The translations under genes were made by a program, and so were the position numbers. From contig ONNR01000014.1 of the NCBI GenBank assembly GCA_900319235.1, forward strand, positions 1-64,000: a stretch of 64,000 nt of DNA, read 5' to 3'. The stretch comes from an uncultured Prevotellaceae bacterium. GTDB lineage: Bacteria; Bacteroidota; Bacteroidia; Bacteroidales; UBA3663. Each line of letters starts with the position of its first letter. The first letter of the stretch is position 1. Under the pieces are notes generated by a model. It did no database searches. It saw nothing but the letters and a program-made list of their open reading frames with translations, and was not told the DNA's origin. Shown in pieces: positions 34,869-44,049 of the stretch.

Positions 34869-35743
34869 AAACTTTACTCGCTGATAGCGGGAGCACAAAG
34901 ACCCATTGGGCCCTTGTGGAAGAAGTGCCGGGGTTGCCCAAGATGATACGCACGGCACAGACGCAGGGGCTCAATCCGCTGTATGTCACACCCGAGCAGA
35001 TCACCTCGGCATGCCGACAGGTGCTTGCCGACGTGGGAGAGGGGCCGATGGGCGTCGATGAACTCCGTTTTTACGGGTCGGGATGCAGCGGCGAAAGGCT
35101 TGCCATGGTGGAGCGCGCACTGCGTGCAGCTTTTACTCCGATGACGAAGGTAATTGTCGATTCTGACCTGATGGGCGCTGCACATGCCTTGGAGACCAAG
35201 GGTGAGAAGAAGCCTACAGAACCGTTTATCGCATGCATCATGGGCACGGGCTCGATTGCAGCTTTGTTTGACCCAGCGACTCGTGCGTTGCTGCCTATGC
35301 CAGCGCTTGGATATGTGCTTGGTGATGAGGGAAGTGGGGCTTGGTTTGGACGACATCTACTTAGCGATTATCTCAAGCAGCAGATGCCTGAGAAGGCACG
35401 TGAGGCATTTGAGGGCGATTTTGGTGCGATTAGCGCAGAGAGCGCCATCCGCCATGTCTATCAGATGCCTACGCCCAACCGCTACTTGGCGACGTTTGCC
35501 GCCTTCGTGGGACGAAATCTGGAGTTGCCCTATGTGGAACGCTTGGCCTATCGTGGCGTTGAAGCCTTCTGGCAGCGTAATGTGCTGCCTATCGACCGGC
35601 TTGACGACGGAATGGAAGTGCGTGATGTGCGCCTTGTCGGAAGTCTTGCTTGGAGTCTGCGCCCCGTGATCGAAAAGGTTGCCGAAGTGCATGGTTATGT
35701 TGTAAGTCAAGTGATTAAGGATCCGATAGAAGGCCTTATATAG
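34865..35743 (+). CDS. N-acetylglucosamine-kinase-like protein (BadF/BcrA ATPase family)
   Basis: A 292-residue cytoplasmic ASKHA-fold kinase. The phosphate-1 motif is at the N-terminus (LLADSGSTKTHW), the phosphate-2 motif is CIMGTGSIAALF (about 120-131) and the adenosine motif is near VGSLAWS (about 258-264). Members commonly phosphorylate GlcNAc or related amino sugars. It is translationally coupled (ATGA) to the upstream lipoprotein hydrolase, which supports a shared role in glucosamine or peptidoglycan recycling (inference). Confidence 0.82.
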   Translation: MKTLLADSGSTKTHWALVEEVPGLPKMIRTAQTQGLNPLYVTPEQITSACRQVLADVGEGPMGVDELRFYGSGCSGERLAMVERALRAAFTPMTKVIVDSDLMGAAHALETKGEKKPTEPFIACIMGTGSIAALFDPATRALLPMPALGYVLGDEGSGAWFGRHLLSDYLKQQMPEKAREAFEGDFGAISAESAIRHVYQMPTPNRYLATFAAFVGRNLELPYVERLAYRGVEAFWQRNVLPIDRLDDGMEVRDVRLVGSLAWSLRPVIEKVAEVHGYVVSQVIKDPIEGLI

Positions 35744-35840
35744 TGTGATTTTTGTATCATACGGGTAGCAAATCGACTTCATAATTAAATTTTTTTAGCA
35801 AAAACAAGGTAGAAATGTTTTTTATTTGAAAAATAATTCA

Positions 35841-35848
35841 TATCTTTG
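35841..35848 (+). promoter_or_regulatory. -7 box for the infC operon
   Basis: TATCTTTG is about 110 bp before infC. The -33 element is unclear (TTT at about the right distance). The long A+T-rich leader (35849-35956) could hold translational control of the infC-rpmI-rplT operon, but I see no clear structure. Confidence 0.6.
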
Positions 35849-35956
35849 CAGCCGATTTTCGAGATTCCACTTTATGATTTTTGCAAAAAATGGACTCGAC
35901 GAAAGGTTATTAATCATCAAAAACTAAAATCAAATTATTAACTATCCATTTAGTTA

Positions 35957-36718
35957 ATGGCATTTACACCTCACAGCGGCGGTCCTAACAGACCCAAACC
36001 AAGCGGCGCACGCCCCAAGGGCCCGCGCCCCACCATGCAGAACAACACTACCAACAAGGACGAGCATCGCATCAACGAGCGTATTCGTGGCGTGAAGGAA
36101 GTCCGTCTGGTAGGCGACAACGTTACGATGGGCATCTATCCCATAGAGGAGGCCATGCGTATCGCCGAAGAACTGGAACTCGATCTTGTGGAGATCAGTG
36201 CCACGGCCGTCCCACCTGTATGCAAGGTGATGGACTATCAGAAGTTCTGCTACCAGCAGAAGAAGAAAGCCAAGGAGGCCAAGGCAAACGCTGCCAAGGT
36301 TGTCGTGAAGGAAATCCGTTTCGGTCCACAGACCGACGACCATGACTATGAGTTCAAGCTCCGTCATGCGAAGGAGTTCCTTCAGGAGGGTTCGAAAGTG
36401 AAGGCCTACGTCTTCTTCAAGGGCCGTTCGATTTTGTTCAAGGAGCAAGGTGAGGTCCTGCTCGCCCGCTTCACGCAGGATCTGCAGGATTACGGCAAGC
36501 CCGACAATTATCCACCTACGCTTGAGGGTAAACGCATGATCCTCATCTTCTCGCCCAAGAGCGGCAGTCAGAAGAAGAAGGAACAGGCCCCAAAGCCTGA
36601 AAAGAAGCAACCGACCGTTGAGATCAAGGGCGGCAAGCCCGAGGCTCAGCGCGACGTTACTGAAACCAATCCGCTTGCAGCCGCCCTCAAGGAGGCCGGC
36701 CTCAAGGGGGAGGAGTAA
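35957..36718 (+). CDS. infC: Translation initiation factor IF-3
   Basis: IF-3 binds the 30S subunit and checks initiator tRNA and start-codon pairing. The N-domain motif [17 protein letters not shown] is near residues 37-55, followed by the linker and a C-domain with [18 protein letters not shown]. It has extra residues at both ends: about 35 at the N-terminus (Pro/Arg/Lys-rich) and a tail of about 50 (205-253), giving 253 residues. The start is an ordinary ATG. First gene of infC-rpmI-rplT. Confidence 0.95.
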   Translation: MAFTPHSGGPNRPKPSGARPKGPRPTMQNNTTNKDEHRINERIRGVKEVRLVGDNVTMGIYPIEEAMRIAEELELDLVEISATAVPPVCKVMDYQKFCYQQKKKAKEAKANAAKVVVKEIRFGPQTDDHDYEFKLRHAKEFLQEGSKVKAYVFFKGRSILFKEQGEVLLARFTQDLQDYGKPDNYPPTLEGKRMILIFSPKSGSQKKKEQAPKPEKKQPTVEIKGGKPEAQRDVTETNPLAAALKEAGLKGEE

Positions 36719-36780
36719 GAGTGCAAGACCGTCCGACAGGACACGTCATTATATTCAACTTTATTTAACAATCAAACAAA

Positions 36781-36978
36781 ATGCCAAAAGTTAAGACTAA
36801 CTCCGGTGCCAAGAAGCGTTTCCCGCTCACCGGATCAGGAAAGATCAAGAGAAAGCACGCTTACAAGAGCCACATCTTGACCAAGAAGACCAAGAAGCAG
36901 AAGCGTAACCTTACTGGTTTCTCCATTCTGGACAATGCCAATAAGACCAACGTTCGCGAGCTCCTTTGCCTCAAGTAA
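36781..36978 (+). CDS. rpmI: 50S ribosomal protein L35
   Basis: A 65-residue, very basic ribosomal protein with the conserved MPKxKTxSGAKKRF start and the [14 protein letters not shown] core. It lies between infC and rplT, the usual order. Confidence 0.97.
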   Translation: MPKVKTNSGAKKRFPLTGSGKIKRKHAYKSHILTKKTKKQKRNLTGFSILDNANKTNVRELLCLK

Positions 36979-37075
36979 TCAAGGGTTCTTCCGAGTCTTT
37001 TCTCAAATCTATTAACCAAACAGCTGTACTAAGTGGGCAATAGAGCCCCGCGGCGTTTAAAAAAACTTTTACACT

Positions 37076-37420
37076 ATGCCACGTTCGGTAAATCACGTAG
37101 CGTCACGTGAAAGACGCAAGAAGATTCTCCACCTCACCAGAGGTTACATTGGTGCCCGCAAGAATGTGTGGACCGTTGCTAAGAATACCTGGGAGAAAGG
37201 TTTGACTTATGCATTCCGCGATCGTCGCGCCAAGAAGCGCAACTTCCGCGCACTTTGGATTCAGCGTATCAATGCTGCTGCCCGTCTTGAGGGTCTCAGC
37301 TACTCGAAGCTCATGGGTCTGCTCCATGCCAATGGCATCGACATCAACCGCAAGGTCCTCGCTGACCTCGGTATGAATCACCCAGAGGCTTTCAAGGCTA
37401 TCGTTGACAAAGTCAAGTAA
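37076..37420 (+). CDS. rplT: 50S ribosomal protein L20
   Basis: A 114-residue assembly protein of the large subunit, with the long basic N-terminal helix ([26 protein letters not shown]) and globular C-terminus ([10 protein letters not shown] ... YSKLMGLL). L20 represses its own operon in several bacteria; I cannot see the target here. It is followed by a strong hairpin. Confidence 0.97.
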   Translation: MPRSVNHVASRERRKKILHLTRGYIGARKNVWTVAKNTWEKGLTYAFRDRRAKKRNFRALWIQRINAAARLEGLSYSKLMGLLHANGIDINRKVLADLGMNHPEAFKAIVDKVK

Positions 37421-37453
37421 GTATCGCCAGATTGAAGGCAATCGCCAAAAAAT

Positions 37454-37486
37454 ACCGCCTATTCTCTTAGGAGAACGGGCGGTTTT
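37454..37486 (+). terminator. Rho-independent terminator after rplT
   Basis: The stem ACCGCC ... GGCGGT includes a further TTCTC/GAGAA pairing around a short TTAG loop and is followed by TTTT. It ends the infC-rpmI-rplT operon. Confidence 0.8.
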
Positions 37487-37623
37487 GTTGTGTATATACT
37501 ATAAGTATATCCTTGCTCGATGGAAAGCGGAGAGAAATCCTTAAATTTAACATTTACTTTAACAAAAGTGTTAAAATTTTGCATACGTTAGAAAAAAGCT
37601 ATAAGAATGTCGCGGAAATTACT

Positions 37624-37631
37624 TATCTTTG
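37624..37631 (+). promoter_or_regulatory. -7 box upstream of the TonB receptor
   Basis: TATCTTTG is about 130 bp before the ATG at 37760; no good -33 match. The gap 37487-37759 holds only this box and an A+T-rich leader. A 73-codon frame at 37513-37734 lies across the promoter and looks non-coding. Confidence 0.5.
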
Positions 37632-37759
37632 CACCGATAATAAGGCAGAGCGAGGGGCTTGTCTTCATTCGCCCTCCGATGTTGAGTTAATTAAGGTAGA
37701 AAGAACGTTATTAGCACACAATAACTATTATTAATACAAACAACTTAAACAACAACAAA

Positions 37760-40700
37760 ATGAAGAAATCATTACTGACCTTAGTAATGGCGCTCTTTGC
37801 GAGCGTGATGCTTATGGCACAGGTGACCACATCGGCGTTGTCGGGTATCGTTACTGACGACCTCGGTCCGGTAATTGGTGTGACTGTGCAAGCTATCCAT
37901 GTTCCTTCAGGTACCCGTTACGGTACGATTACCAACGAGAAGGGTGCATACGCCATCCGCGGTATGCGTGTAGGCGGCCCTTACGAGGTAATCATCTCCT
38001 ATGTGGGTGCGAAGACGCAGAAGTTCGAGAACGTCACTCTCGAACTTGGTGAGACCTTCAACCTTAACACCAAGCTCTCGGAGGATACCGACCTCCTCGA
38101 GGAAGTTGTCGTTGTAGGTACTGGTTCGAAGTTCAACTCGGTGAAGACGGGTGCTACGACCAACATCAATCTGAGCCAGATTGAGAACATGCCTACTGTG
38201 AACCGTAGCCTTACCGACTTCACCCGTCTGTCACCTTATGGCGGCAACGGCATGAGCTTTGCCGGTACCGACGGTCGTACAGCTAACTTCACTGTCGATG
38301 GTGCCAGCTTCAACAACGACTTCGGTCTGAGCTCGAACCTTCCCGGTGGCGGCAACCCCATCTCAATCGATGCCATCCAGGAGCTCCAGGTAGTCGTTTC
38401 GCCTTACGACGTTCGTCAGACCGACTTCGTAGGCGGTGGTATCAATGCCATCACCAAGTCCGGTACGAACACCTTCAAGGGCACGGCCTACGTCTATCAC
38501 AAGAACGAGAACATGCAGGGCGATGCCGTGCGTGGACAGCAGTTCAGTGGCGCTCGCGACAAGAACCGTGAGACAACCTATGGCTTCACCTTGGGCGGCC
38601 CTATCATCAAGGACAGGCTGTTCTTCTTTGCCAACTTCGAGCAGATCAAAAAGCCAACCGTAGTAAACCGTTGGCGTGCTTCGACCGATGGCCAGATGGA
38701 TGCCACCAACTACATTTCGCGTACTACTGAGGCTGACATGAAGACCGTTTCGGATTTCGTGAAGAGCAAGTATGGTTATGACACTGGTTCGTACACTAAT
38801 TATCCTGCTGATGAGGAGAACACCAAATTCCTGATTCGCTTGGACTGGAACATCACCAGCAATCACCACGTTGCCGTTCGTTACAACTATACGAAGAACA
38901 ACATCTGGAACAACCCGAATGCTTCGTCGATGGACGGCGGTACCCGTATGTCGGGCGCTCGTATGGGCCAGTATTCGATGGCCTTTGCCAACACTCTCTA
39001 TTCGATGGAGAACCTCGTGCACTCTTGGTCGTTCGATGTGAACAGTCGCTTCACCGACAACCTCAGCAACCAGTTCATTGCCACCTATTCGAAGAAGGAC
39101 GATATCCGTGGTTCCAACTCTTCGGAGTTCCCACACATCGACATCAAGAAGCCTTATAATGGCAATGACCAGATCTACATGGCCCTTGGTTACGAGCTCT
39201 TCACCTGGAACAACGGTGTGCATGACAAGGTGTTCAACGTGAAGGATGATGTCACCTACTTCCTTGGTGCTCACAAGCTCACCGCTGGTGTGAAGTACGA
39301 GTACAAGATGGCTGACAATGCCTATATGCGTAATGGCACGGGTTACTATCGTTACAACACTTTGGAGGACTTCCTCAATGGTGCTACTCCCGATGTTGTT
39401 GCCCTTACCTACGGTTACGATGGCGAGACCAATCCAGCTGCCCGTGTACAGCAGCACACTGTAGGTTTCTACCTCCAGGATGAATGGAACGTGAACGAGA
39501 AGTTCAACCTCACCGCTGGTGTTCGTTTCGACGGCCTCTTCTTCGACGAGAACGACCTGATGACCAACAAGGCCATCTATGACCTTACCTATTACACAAA
39601 TGATGGTAAGGAGCGCCATGTCGATACCGGCCGCTGGCCCGATATGCACGTGACCATTTCTCCACGTGTCGGCTTTACCTACGACGTATTTGGCGACCGC
39701 AGTCTCAAGCTGCGTGGCGGTACAGGTCTCTTCCAGGGTAACCTGCCACTGGTATTCTTCACCAATATGCCTACCAACTCGGGTATGGTACAGTATCAGG
39801 CTGCCATCACTGCTTCTGAAGCAGCCAAGCGTGGTTTCTCGATGGATGCCTTCTCTGGTGGTCTCGTGACCGATTCGGAAGGCAAGCCCACCATCAACGC
39901 CCTTCGCGACAAGCTCATCAGCCTTGGCTATCCTGCAACCATCAAGCCTGAGGACGGCACCAAGCCATCATCAATCTGCGGTGTAGATACCAAGTTCAAG
40001 CTCCCGCAGGTATGGAAGACCTCTTTGGCCGTTGACTACCAGTTCCCCGTTGACTTCCCATTGTCGTTGACCGTTGAAGGCATCTACCACAAGGCCATCA
40101 ACCTCGTGTCGATCTCCGACTGGGCTATCCCCAGTGTAGGTGGTTTCGCCCGCTTCAATGGCGTTGACAACCGTCCTATCTATCCTGCCGGCTTCCGCAC
40201 CAACACCAAGGCATTCATCCTGGAGAACACCAGCCGTGGCTACGGATGGTCGTTCAGCTCCACCCTCAATGCATCGCCTGCTGAATGGATTGACCTGATG
40301 GTTGCCTATACCCACACCGCCAACAAGGAAGTGACCGGTATGCCTGGTTCGGCTGCTGAGTCGGCCTTCACCTATGTGCCCACCTACGAGGGACCCAACA
40401 ACATCCCCGTTCACAACTCGCAGTATGTTACTCCTGACCGTGTTGTAGCTTCTGCTACCATCAACGACAAGAGCGGCAACCACTATAGCTTCATCTACGA
40501 GGCATCGCGTGGCGGTTACAACTATTCGTACATGATGCTCAACGATATGAATGGTGACGGCTACAACTACGATGCCATCTATATCCCAACCGACGAGGAG
40601 GCTAAGAACGGCCAGATGCGTTTCGTCACCGACGATGACCGCGACCGCTTCATGGCTTACGTTCATGAGGACAGCTACCTCAAGAGCCATCAGGGCCAGT

Positions 40701-41047
40701 ATTCTGAGGCTTACAGCATCTATACTCCCTGGCTCCATCGTGTAGACTTCAGCTACAAGCATGACTTCAAGTTCAAGGTAGCCGGTCAGAAGAACATGAT
40801 TACCCTCAGCGCCGACATCAAGAACGTGATGAACCTCTTCAACAACAAGTGGGGCGTTGCCAAGTGGCTGAATCCTGAGATTGGCACCGAGGCACGTATC
40901 CTCAAGTACGAGGGTGTGGATGCCGACGGCTATGCTACCTTCTCTACACCGGATATCATCAATGGTGAAACGGAGACCTTTACTCCCAACTACAGCCTTG
41001 GTCAGTGCTGGTATATGTCAATCGGTATCAAATATACATTTAATTAA
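37760..41047 (+). CDS. Oar-like TonB-dependent receptor
   Basis: A 1095-residue outer-membrane receptor. Signal peptide (about 1-20), a carboxypeptidase-regulatory-like beta domain (about 25-110: GIVTDDLGPVIGVTV), a TonB-dependent plug (about 115-250) and a 22-strand-type barrel ending in GIKYTFN. The Oar-like layout (plug motif SIDAIQELQVVVSPYDVRQ, then barrel) differs from SusC, and no SusD follows. The next gene is a surface lipoprotein, so the two may form a receptor pair with an unknown ligand. The stop is 12 bp before that gene. Confidence 0.9.
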   Translation: MKKSLLTLVMALFASVMLMAQVTTSALSGIVTDDLGPVIGVTVQAIHVPSGTRYGTITNEKGAYAIRGMRVGGPYEVIISYVGAKTQKFENVTLELGETFNLNTKLSEDTDLLEEVVVVGTGSKFNSVKTGATTNINLSQIENMPTVNRSLTDFTRLSPYGGNGMSFAGTDGRTANFTVDGASFNNDFGLSSNLPGGGNPISIDAIQELQVVVSPYDVRQTDFVGGGINAITKSGTNTFKGTAYVYHKNENMQGDAVRGQQFSGARDKNRETTYGFTLGGPIIKDRLFFFANFEQIKKPTVVNRWRASTDGQMDATNYISRTTEADMKTVSDFVKSKYGYDTGSYTNYPADEENTKFLIRLDWNITSNHHVAVRYNYTKNNIWNNPNASSMDGGTRMSGARMGQYSMAFANTLYSMENLVHSWSFDVNSRFTDNLSNQFIATYSKKDDIRGSNSSEFPHIDIKKPYNGNDQIYMALGYELFTWNNGVHDKVFNVKDDVTYFLGAHKLTAGVKYEYKMADNAYMRNGTGYYRYNTLEDFLNGATPDVVALTYGYDGETNPAARVQQHTVGFYLQDEWNVNEKFNLTAGVRFDGLFFDENDLMTNKAIYDLTYYTNDGKERHVDTGRWPDMHVTISPRVGFTYDVFGDRSLKLRGGTGLFQGNLPLVFFTNMPTNSGMVQYQAAITASEAAKRGFSMDAFSGGLVTDSEGKPTINALRDKLISLGYPATIKPEDGTKPSSICGVDTKFKLPQVWKTSLAVDYQFPVDFPLSLTVEGIYHKAINLVSISDWAIPSVGGFARFNGVDNRPIYPAGFRTNTKAFILENTSRGYGWSFSSTLNASPAEWIDLMVAYTHTANKEVTGMPGSAAESAFTYVPTYEGPNNIPVHNSQYVTPDRVVASATINDKSGNHYSFIYEASRGGYNYSYMMLNDMNGDGYNYDAIYIPTDEEAKNGQMRFVTDDDRDRFMAYVHEDSYLKSHQGQYSEAYSIYTPWLHRVDFSYKHDFKFKVAGQKNMITLSADIKNVMNLFNNKWGVAKWLNPEIGTEARILKYEGVDADGYATFSTPDIINGETETFTPNYSLGQCWYMSIGIKYTFN

Positions 41048-41059
41048 GGTTATACATCT

Positions 41060-42613
41060 ATGAAACTCCACAAATATCTTCTGATTGCCCTTGCAGCAAT
41101 CACTACCGTTGGCACATGCGTAAGTTGCGATGAAGACGACAAGGTTACGCTGCTTGACGAAGTACAGGTTTCATCGTCGTACGTAACTTTTGCAGCAGGC
41201 GGCAGCACCAGCACCATTACGCTGAAAGCCACCGACAGCTGGTCGTTCGACCAGAGCACCGTTCCTGCATGGGTTACCATCAATCCAATGTCGGGTGGCG
41301 CAGGTGAGACAAACGTATCGTTCACTGCTGGCCCTGCAACCGACACCCAGTCAGCCACCGTTTTGCTTAATTGCGGCGGCAAGACCCAGCGCATCAACCT
41401 CCTGCAGCAGACCGAGAAGAGCGAATTGCCCATCTCGACTTGCGCCGAAGTTATTGCCGGTGCTGATGGTGTCACCTTCCGCGTGCGCGGCATCTGCACA
41501 GCTATCGCCAATACGAACTACGGTAACTTCTACATCAACGACGGCACTGGTACCGTATATATCTATGGTACTGTTGATGCCAAGGGTGCCTACAACTGGG
41601 CAAGCTTCAACATTGAAGTGGGTGACGAAGTGACCGTCGAGGGTCCAAAGACCACCTACAATGGTACTGTCGAGCTCGTGGATGCATCCTTCATCAGCGT
41701 CAACAAGTCGCTCATCAAGTGTGACTCGACCTATGTGGCTGGCGTGAAGAGCAGCGAACTGCCTATCGAAGGCGGCGAGATCAAGGCTTATCTCACCAAC
41801 AAGGCCAATGGCGTGACAGTGAATATCCCCGAGGAGGCCAAGTCGTGGCTTTCGGTTACCGGTATCGACATCAAGGGCACCAAGAATGTGGTTACACTCC
41901 TCGCTGCTCCTAATGCCGGTGGCGACCGCAGCACTACCATTTCGTTTGTGACCAGCGATGGCAAGAAGACCTACACCGCTGAGCAGGCTATCTCGCAGAA
42001 GGGCGCTATCCTTGAAGTTCCTGTATCGGAATTCCTTGCAGCTGCCGAAAACGATACTCAGTATCGTATCACCGGTATCATCACCAGCCTTTACGCCAGC
42101 GACAAGCAGGGCAAGAGCTTCACGCTGCGTGACTACTCAGGCGAAGTGCTGATCTATCGTGCAGAGGGCTTCATCGAGTCGGGTGCCAAGGTAGGTGACA
42201 TCGTTACCGTAGTGGGCAAGCGTACTTCCTACAAGGATACTCCACAGATGGGTACTGTTACCTTCGAGGAGCTGAAGTATGCCGTAACCGAGGTTTCGAT
42301 TGCCGACTTCATCGCCAAGGAGGACAGCAAGGAAGTCTATTACATGATTTCCGGTACTGTTGGCCCATCGGTAGGTGATGGCACGAAGTATGACCTCGAG
42401 CAGTATGGTAACTTCAACCTGACCGACGAGACCGGTTCGGTATACATCTATGGTGTTACCGATGGTTGGGGTGGTGCAAAGGGCACCTTCAAGAACCTCG
42501 GCATTGTCGAAGGCGACAAGATCACCATCGTTGCCTACAAGACTTCTTATAAGGGTCTTGTTGAGGGCGTAGGCATGTTCTTCTCGAAAGAAGTTGCTGA
42601 AGCTGGCGAGTAA
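41060..42613 (+). CDS. BACON / OB-fold multi-domain surface lipoprotein
   Basis: A 517-residue lipoprotein with lipobox near GTCVSC (Cys about 22). It appears to contain BACON-like immunoglobulin domains (about 35-115 and about 225-310, ending LLQQTEKSE and AISQKGA) alternating with OB-fold-like domains of similar sequence (about 125-215, 320-410 and 415-510: GTGTVYIYG, YSGEVLIY, ETGSVYIYG). It lies immediately after the TonB receptor and is probably its partner. The ligand is unknown; OB folds could bind sugars or nucleic acids. Confidence 0.8.
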   Translation: MKLHKYLLIALAAITTVGTCVSCDEDDKVTLLDEVQVSSSYVTFAAGGSTSTITLKATDSWSFDQSTVPAWVTINPMSGGAGETNVSFTAGPATDTQSATVLLNCGGKTQRINLLQQTEKSELPISTCAEVIAGADGVTFRVRGICTAIANTNYGNFYINDGTGTVYIYGTVDAKGAYNWASFNIEVGDEVTVEGPKTTYNGTVELVDASFISVNKSLIKCDSTYVAGVKSSELPIEGGEIKAYLTNKANGVTVNIPEEAKSWLSVTGIDIKGTKNVVTLLAAPNAGGDRSTTISFVTSDGKKTYTAEQAISQKGAILEVPVSEFLAAAENDTQYRITGIITSLYASDKQGKSFTLRDYSGEVLIYRAEGFIESGAKVGDIVTVVGKRTSYKDTPQMGTVTFEELKYAVTEVSIADFIAKEDSKEVYYMISGTVGPSVGDGTKYDLEQYGNFNLTDETGSVYIYGVTDGWGGAKGTFKNLGIVEGDKITIVAYKTSYKGLVEGVGMFFSKEVAEAGE

Positions 42614-42644
42614 ATCGATAGAGTCTCAGACTCAATAATAGTTA

Positions 42645-42680
42645 GCCATCCGGGAAAATTCTCGGATGGCTTTCTTTTTT
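42645..42680 (+). terminator. Rho-independent terminator after the BACON/OB-fold lipoprotein
   Basis: A near-perfect stem GCCATCCG ... CGGATGGC around a GAAAATTC loop (with GAA/TTC pairing) is followed by a TTTCTTTTTT run. Confidence 0.88.
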
Positions 42681-42690
42681 CGTCCAATAA

Positions 42691-42722
42691 TTTGGACATA
42701 TCGGTAAAATGCCTTATCTTTG
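42691..42722 (+). promoter_or_regulatory. Promoter for the phosphodiesterase gene
   Basis: TTTG is followed after exactly 20 bases by TATCTTTG, 30 bp before the ATG at 42752. An upstream ATG at 42692 lies in the -33 box and cannot be the start. Confidence 0.82.
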
Positions 42723-42751
42723 CACCAGAAAAACCATTTAACATTGCTTCT

Positions 42752-43990
42752 ATGAAAAAGACAATCTTCCTCGTTCTTTCATTTGTGCTGCTAGTGTGTG
42801 GTACGGTTTTTGGACAAGGCACGACACCATTGCCTAAGGGTGACCGCTATCTGGTGGTGGTCAGTATGGACGGATTCCGCTGGGATTATAACCTGATGTA
42901 CGAGACACCGTTCCTCGACAGCCTTGCCCGTGCTGGTGTGGATGCACGTATGCGTCCGTCGTATCCGAGCAAGACATTTCCCAATCACTATACCATCGCT
43001 ACGGGCCTTGTCCCCGATCATCATGGCATCATTGCCAACAACTTCACCGAGCGCAAGACCGGACGACGTTTCAGCCTGAGCAATCCCGAGACTAAGTTCG
43101 ACGGGGCTTTCTACGGAGGTGAACCTATCTGGATTACGGCGCAAAAGAACGGCATCAATGCAGGCATCGTCTATTGGCCAGGATCGGAGGTAGAGCTTCA
43201 GGGTATCCGTCCCTACGTCTATCACAAATATGACGACAACCTGATGCCTTTCGACAAGCGCATCGACGAAGTGAAACGTCTGCTGACATTGCCTGAGGCA
43301 GTGCGTCCACACCTCGTGATGGTTTATTTCAGCGAACCTGATGCCACGGGGCATGACAAGGGTCCTTACGCTCCACAGACTCGCAAGGCGGTGAAGACGA
43401 TGGACAAGATGATGCGTGAACTTTATGGCGTGCTTCAGGCATTGCCGATTTTCGAAAAGATTGACTTCATCGTTACCAGCGACCATGGTATGACACGCAC
43501 TTCGCCCGAACGTGTGATTCGCTTGTCGGACTACGTGAAGTCAGAGTGGATTCATCATGTCGATTATTCAGTTCCCAGCTGGCTCGATGCCAACAAGGTC
43601 GAGGCCAATGGTGTCATTCTGGATTATACCGATAGCATCATCGATGCACTCAAGGACGTGCCTCATCTGCACGCGTGGCGTCGTTCGGACGTGCCTGCCT
43701 ATCTGCAATTCGGCACCAACGAGAACATCGGTGACGTCATCCTCAACACCGATCTGGGCTGGGTAGTCGGTGAGAAATATGACGAGACGACGGGTACGCA
43801 TGGCTTCGATCCCTTCTTCCCCGATATGCACGTCAACTTCCGTGCCATCGGTCCCGATTTCAAGACAGGTTATGTGAAGGAGAACATTTTCCAGAACATC
43901 AACGTCTATTCCCTGATGTGCCATCTGCTTGGGCTTACGCCTGCACCGAATGATGGCTGTCTGGAGGTGGTTAGCGATATGCTCAAATAG
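42752..43990 (+). CDS. NPP-type alkaline phosphatase superfamily phosphodiesterase, secreted
   Basis: A 412-residue exported enzyme (signal peptide to about residue 21). The nucleotide pyrophosphatase/phosphodiesterase motifs are present: metal-binding Asp40 (SMDGFRWD), the nucleophile Thr75 in PSKTFPNHY, the FSEPDATGHDKGP motif and SDHGM. It likely hydrolyses nucleotide or phosphodiester substrates in the periplasm. Start chosen at 42752 from the promoter and signal peptide. A monocistronic unit or the start of a pair with the next gene. Confidence 0.87.
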   Translation: MKKTIFLVLSFVLLVCGTVFGQGTTPLPKGDRYLVVVSMDGFRWDYNLMYETPFLDSLARAGVDARMRPSYPSKTFPNHYTIATGLVPDHHGIIANNFTERKTGRRFSLSNPETKFDGAFYGGEPIWITAQKNGINAGIVYWPGSEVELQGIRPYVYHKYDDNLMPFDKRIDEVKRLLTLPEAVRPHLVMVYFSEPDATGHDKGPYAPQTRKAVKTMDKMMRELYGVLQALPIFEKIDFIVTSDHGMTRTSPERVIRLSDYVKSEWIHHVDYSVPSWLDANKVEANGVILDYTDSIIDALKDVPHLHAWRRSDVPAYLQFGTNENIGDVILNTDLGWVVGEKYDETTGTHGFDPFFPDMHVNFRAIGPDFKTGYVKENIFQNINVYSLMCHLLGLTPAPNDGCLEVVSDMLK

Positions 43991-44049
43991 GATCCTGTAT
44001 TTTGATTATTCATAGGCATGGAACAATAAACCTGCTGACTTTATAAATT

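Noticed and set aside
37513-37734. 73-codon frame before the TonB receptor
   Set aside because: It spans the -7 promoter box and leader, has unusual composition and no family likeness.
37454-37759. Riboswitch or L20-type leader downstream of rplT
   Set aside because: I see only a terminator and promoter; no known riboswitch motif or conserved fold is apparent by eye.
42692-42751. Upstream start for the phosphodiesterase gene
   Set aside because: The ATG lies in the -33 promoter element, and the signal peptide starts at 42752.
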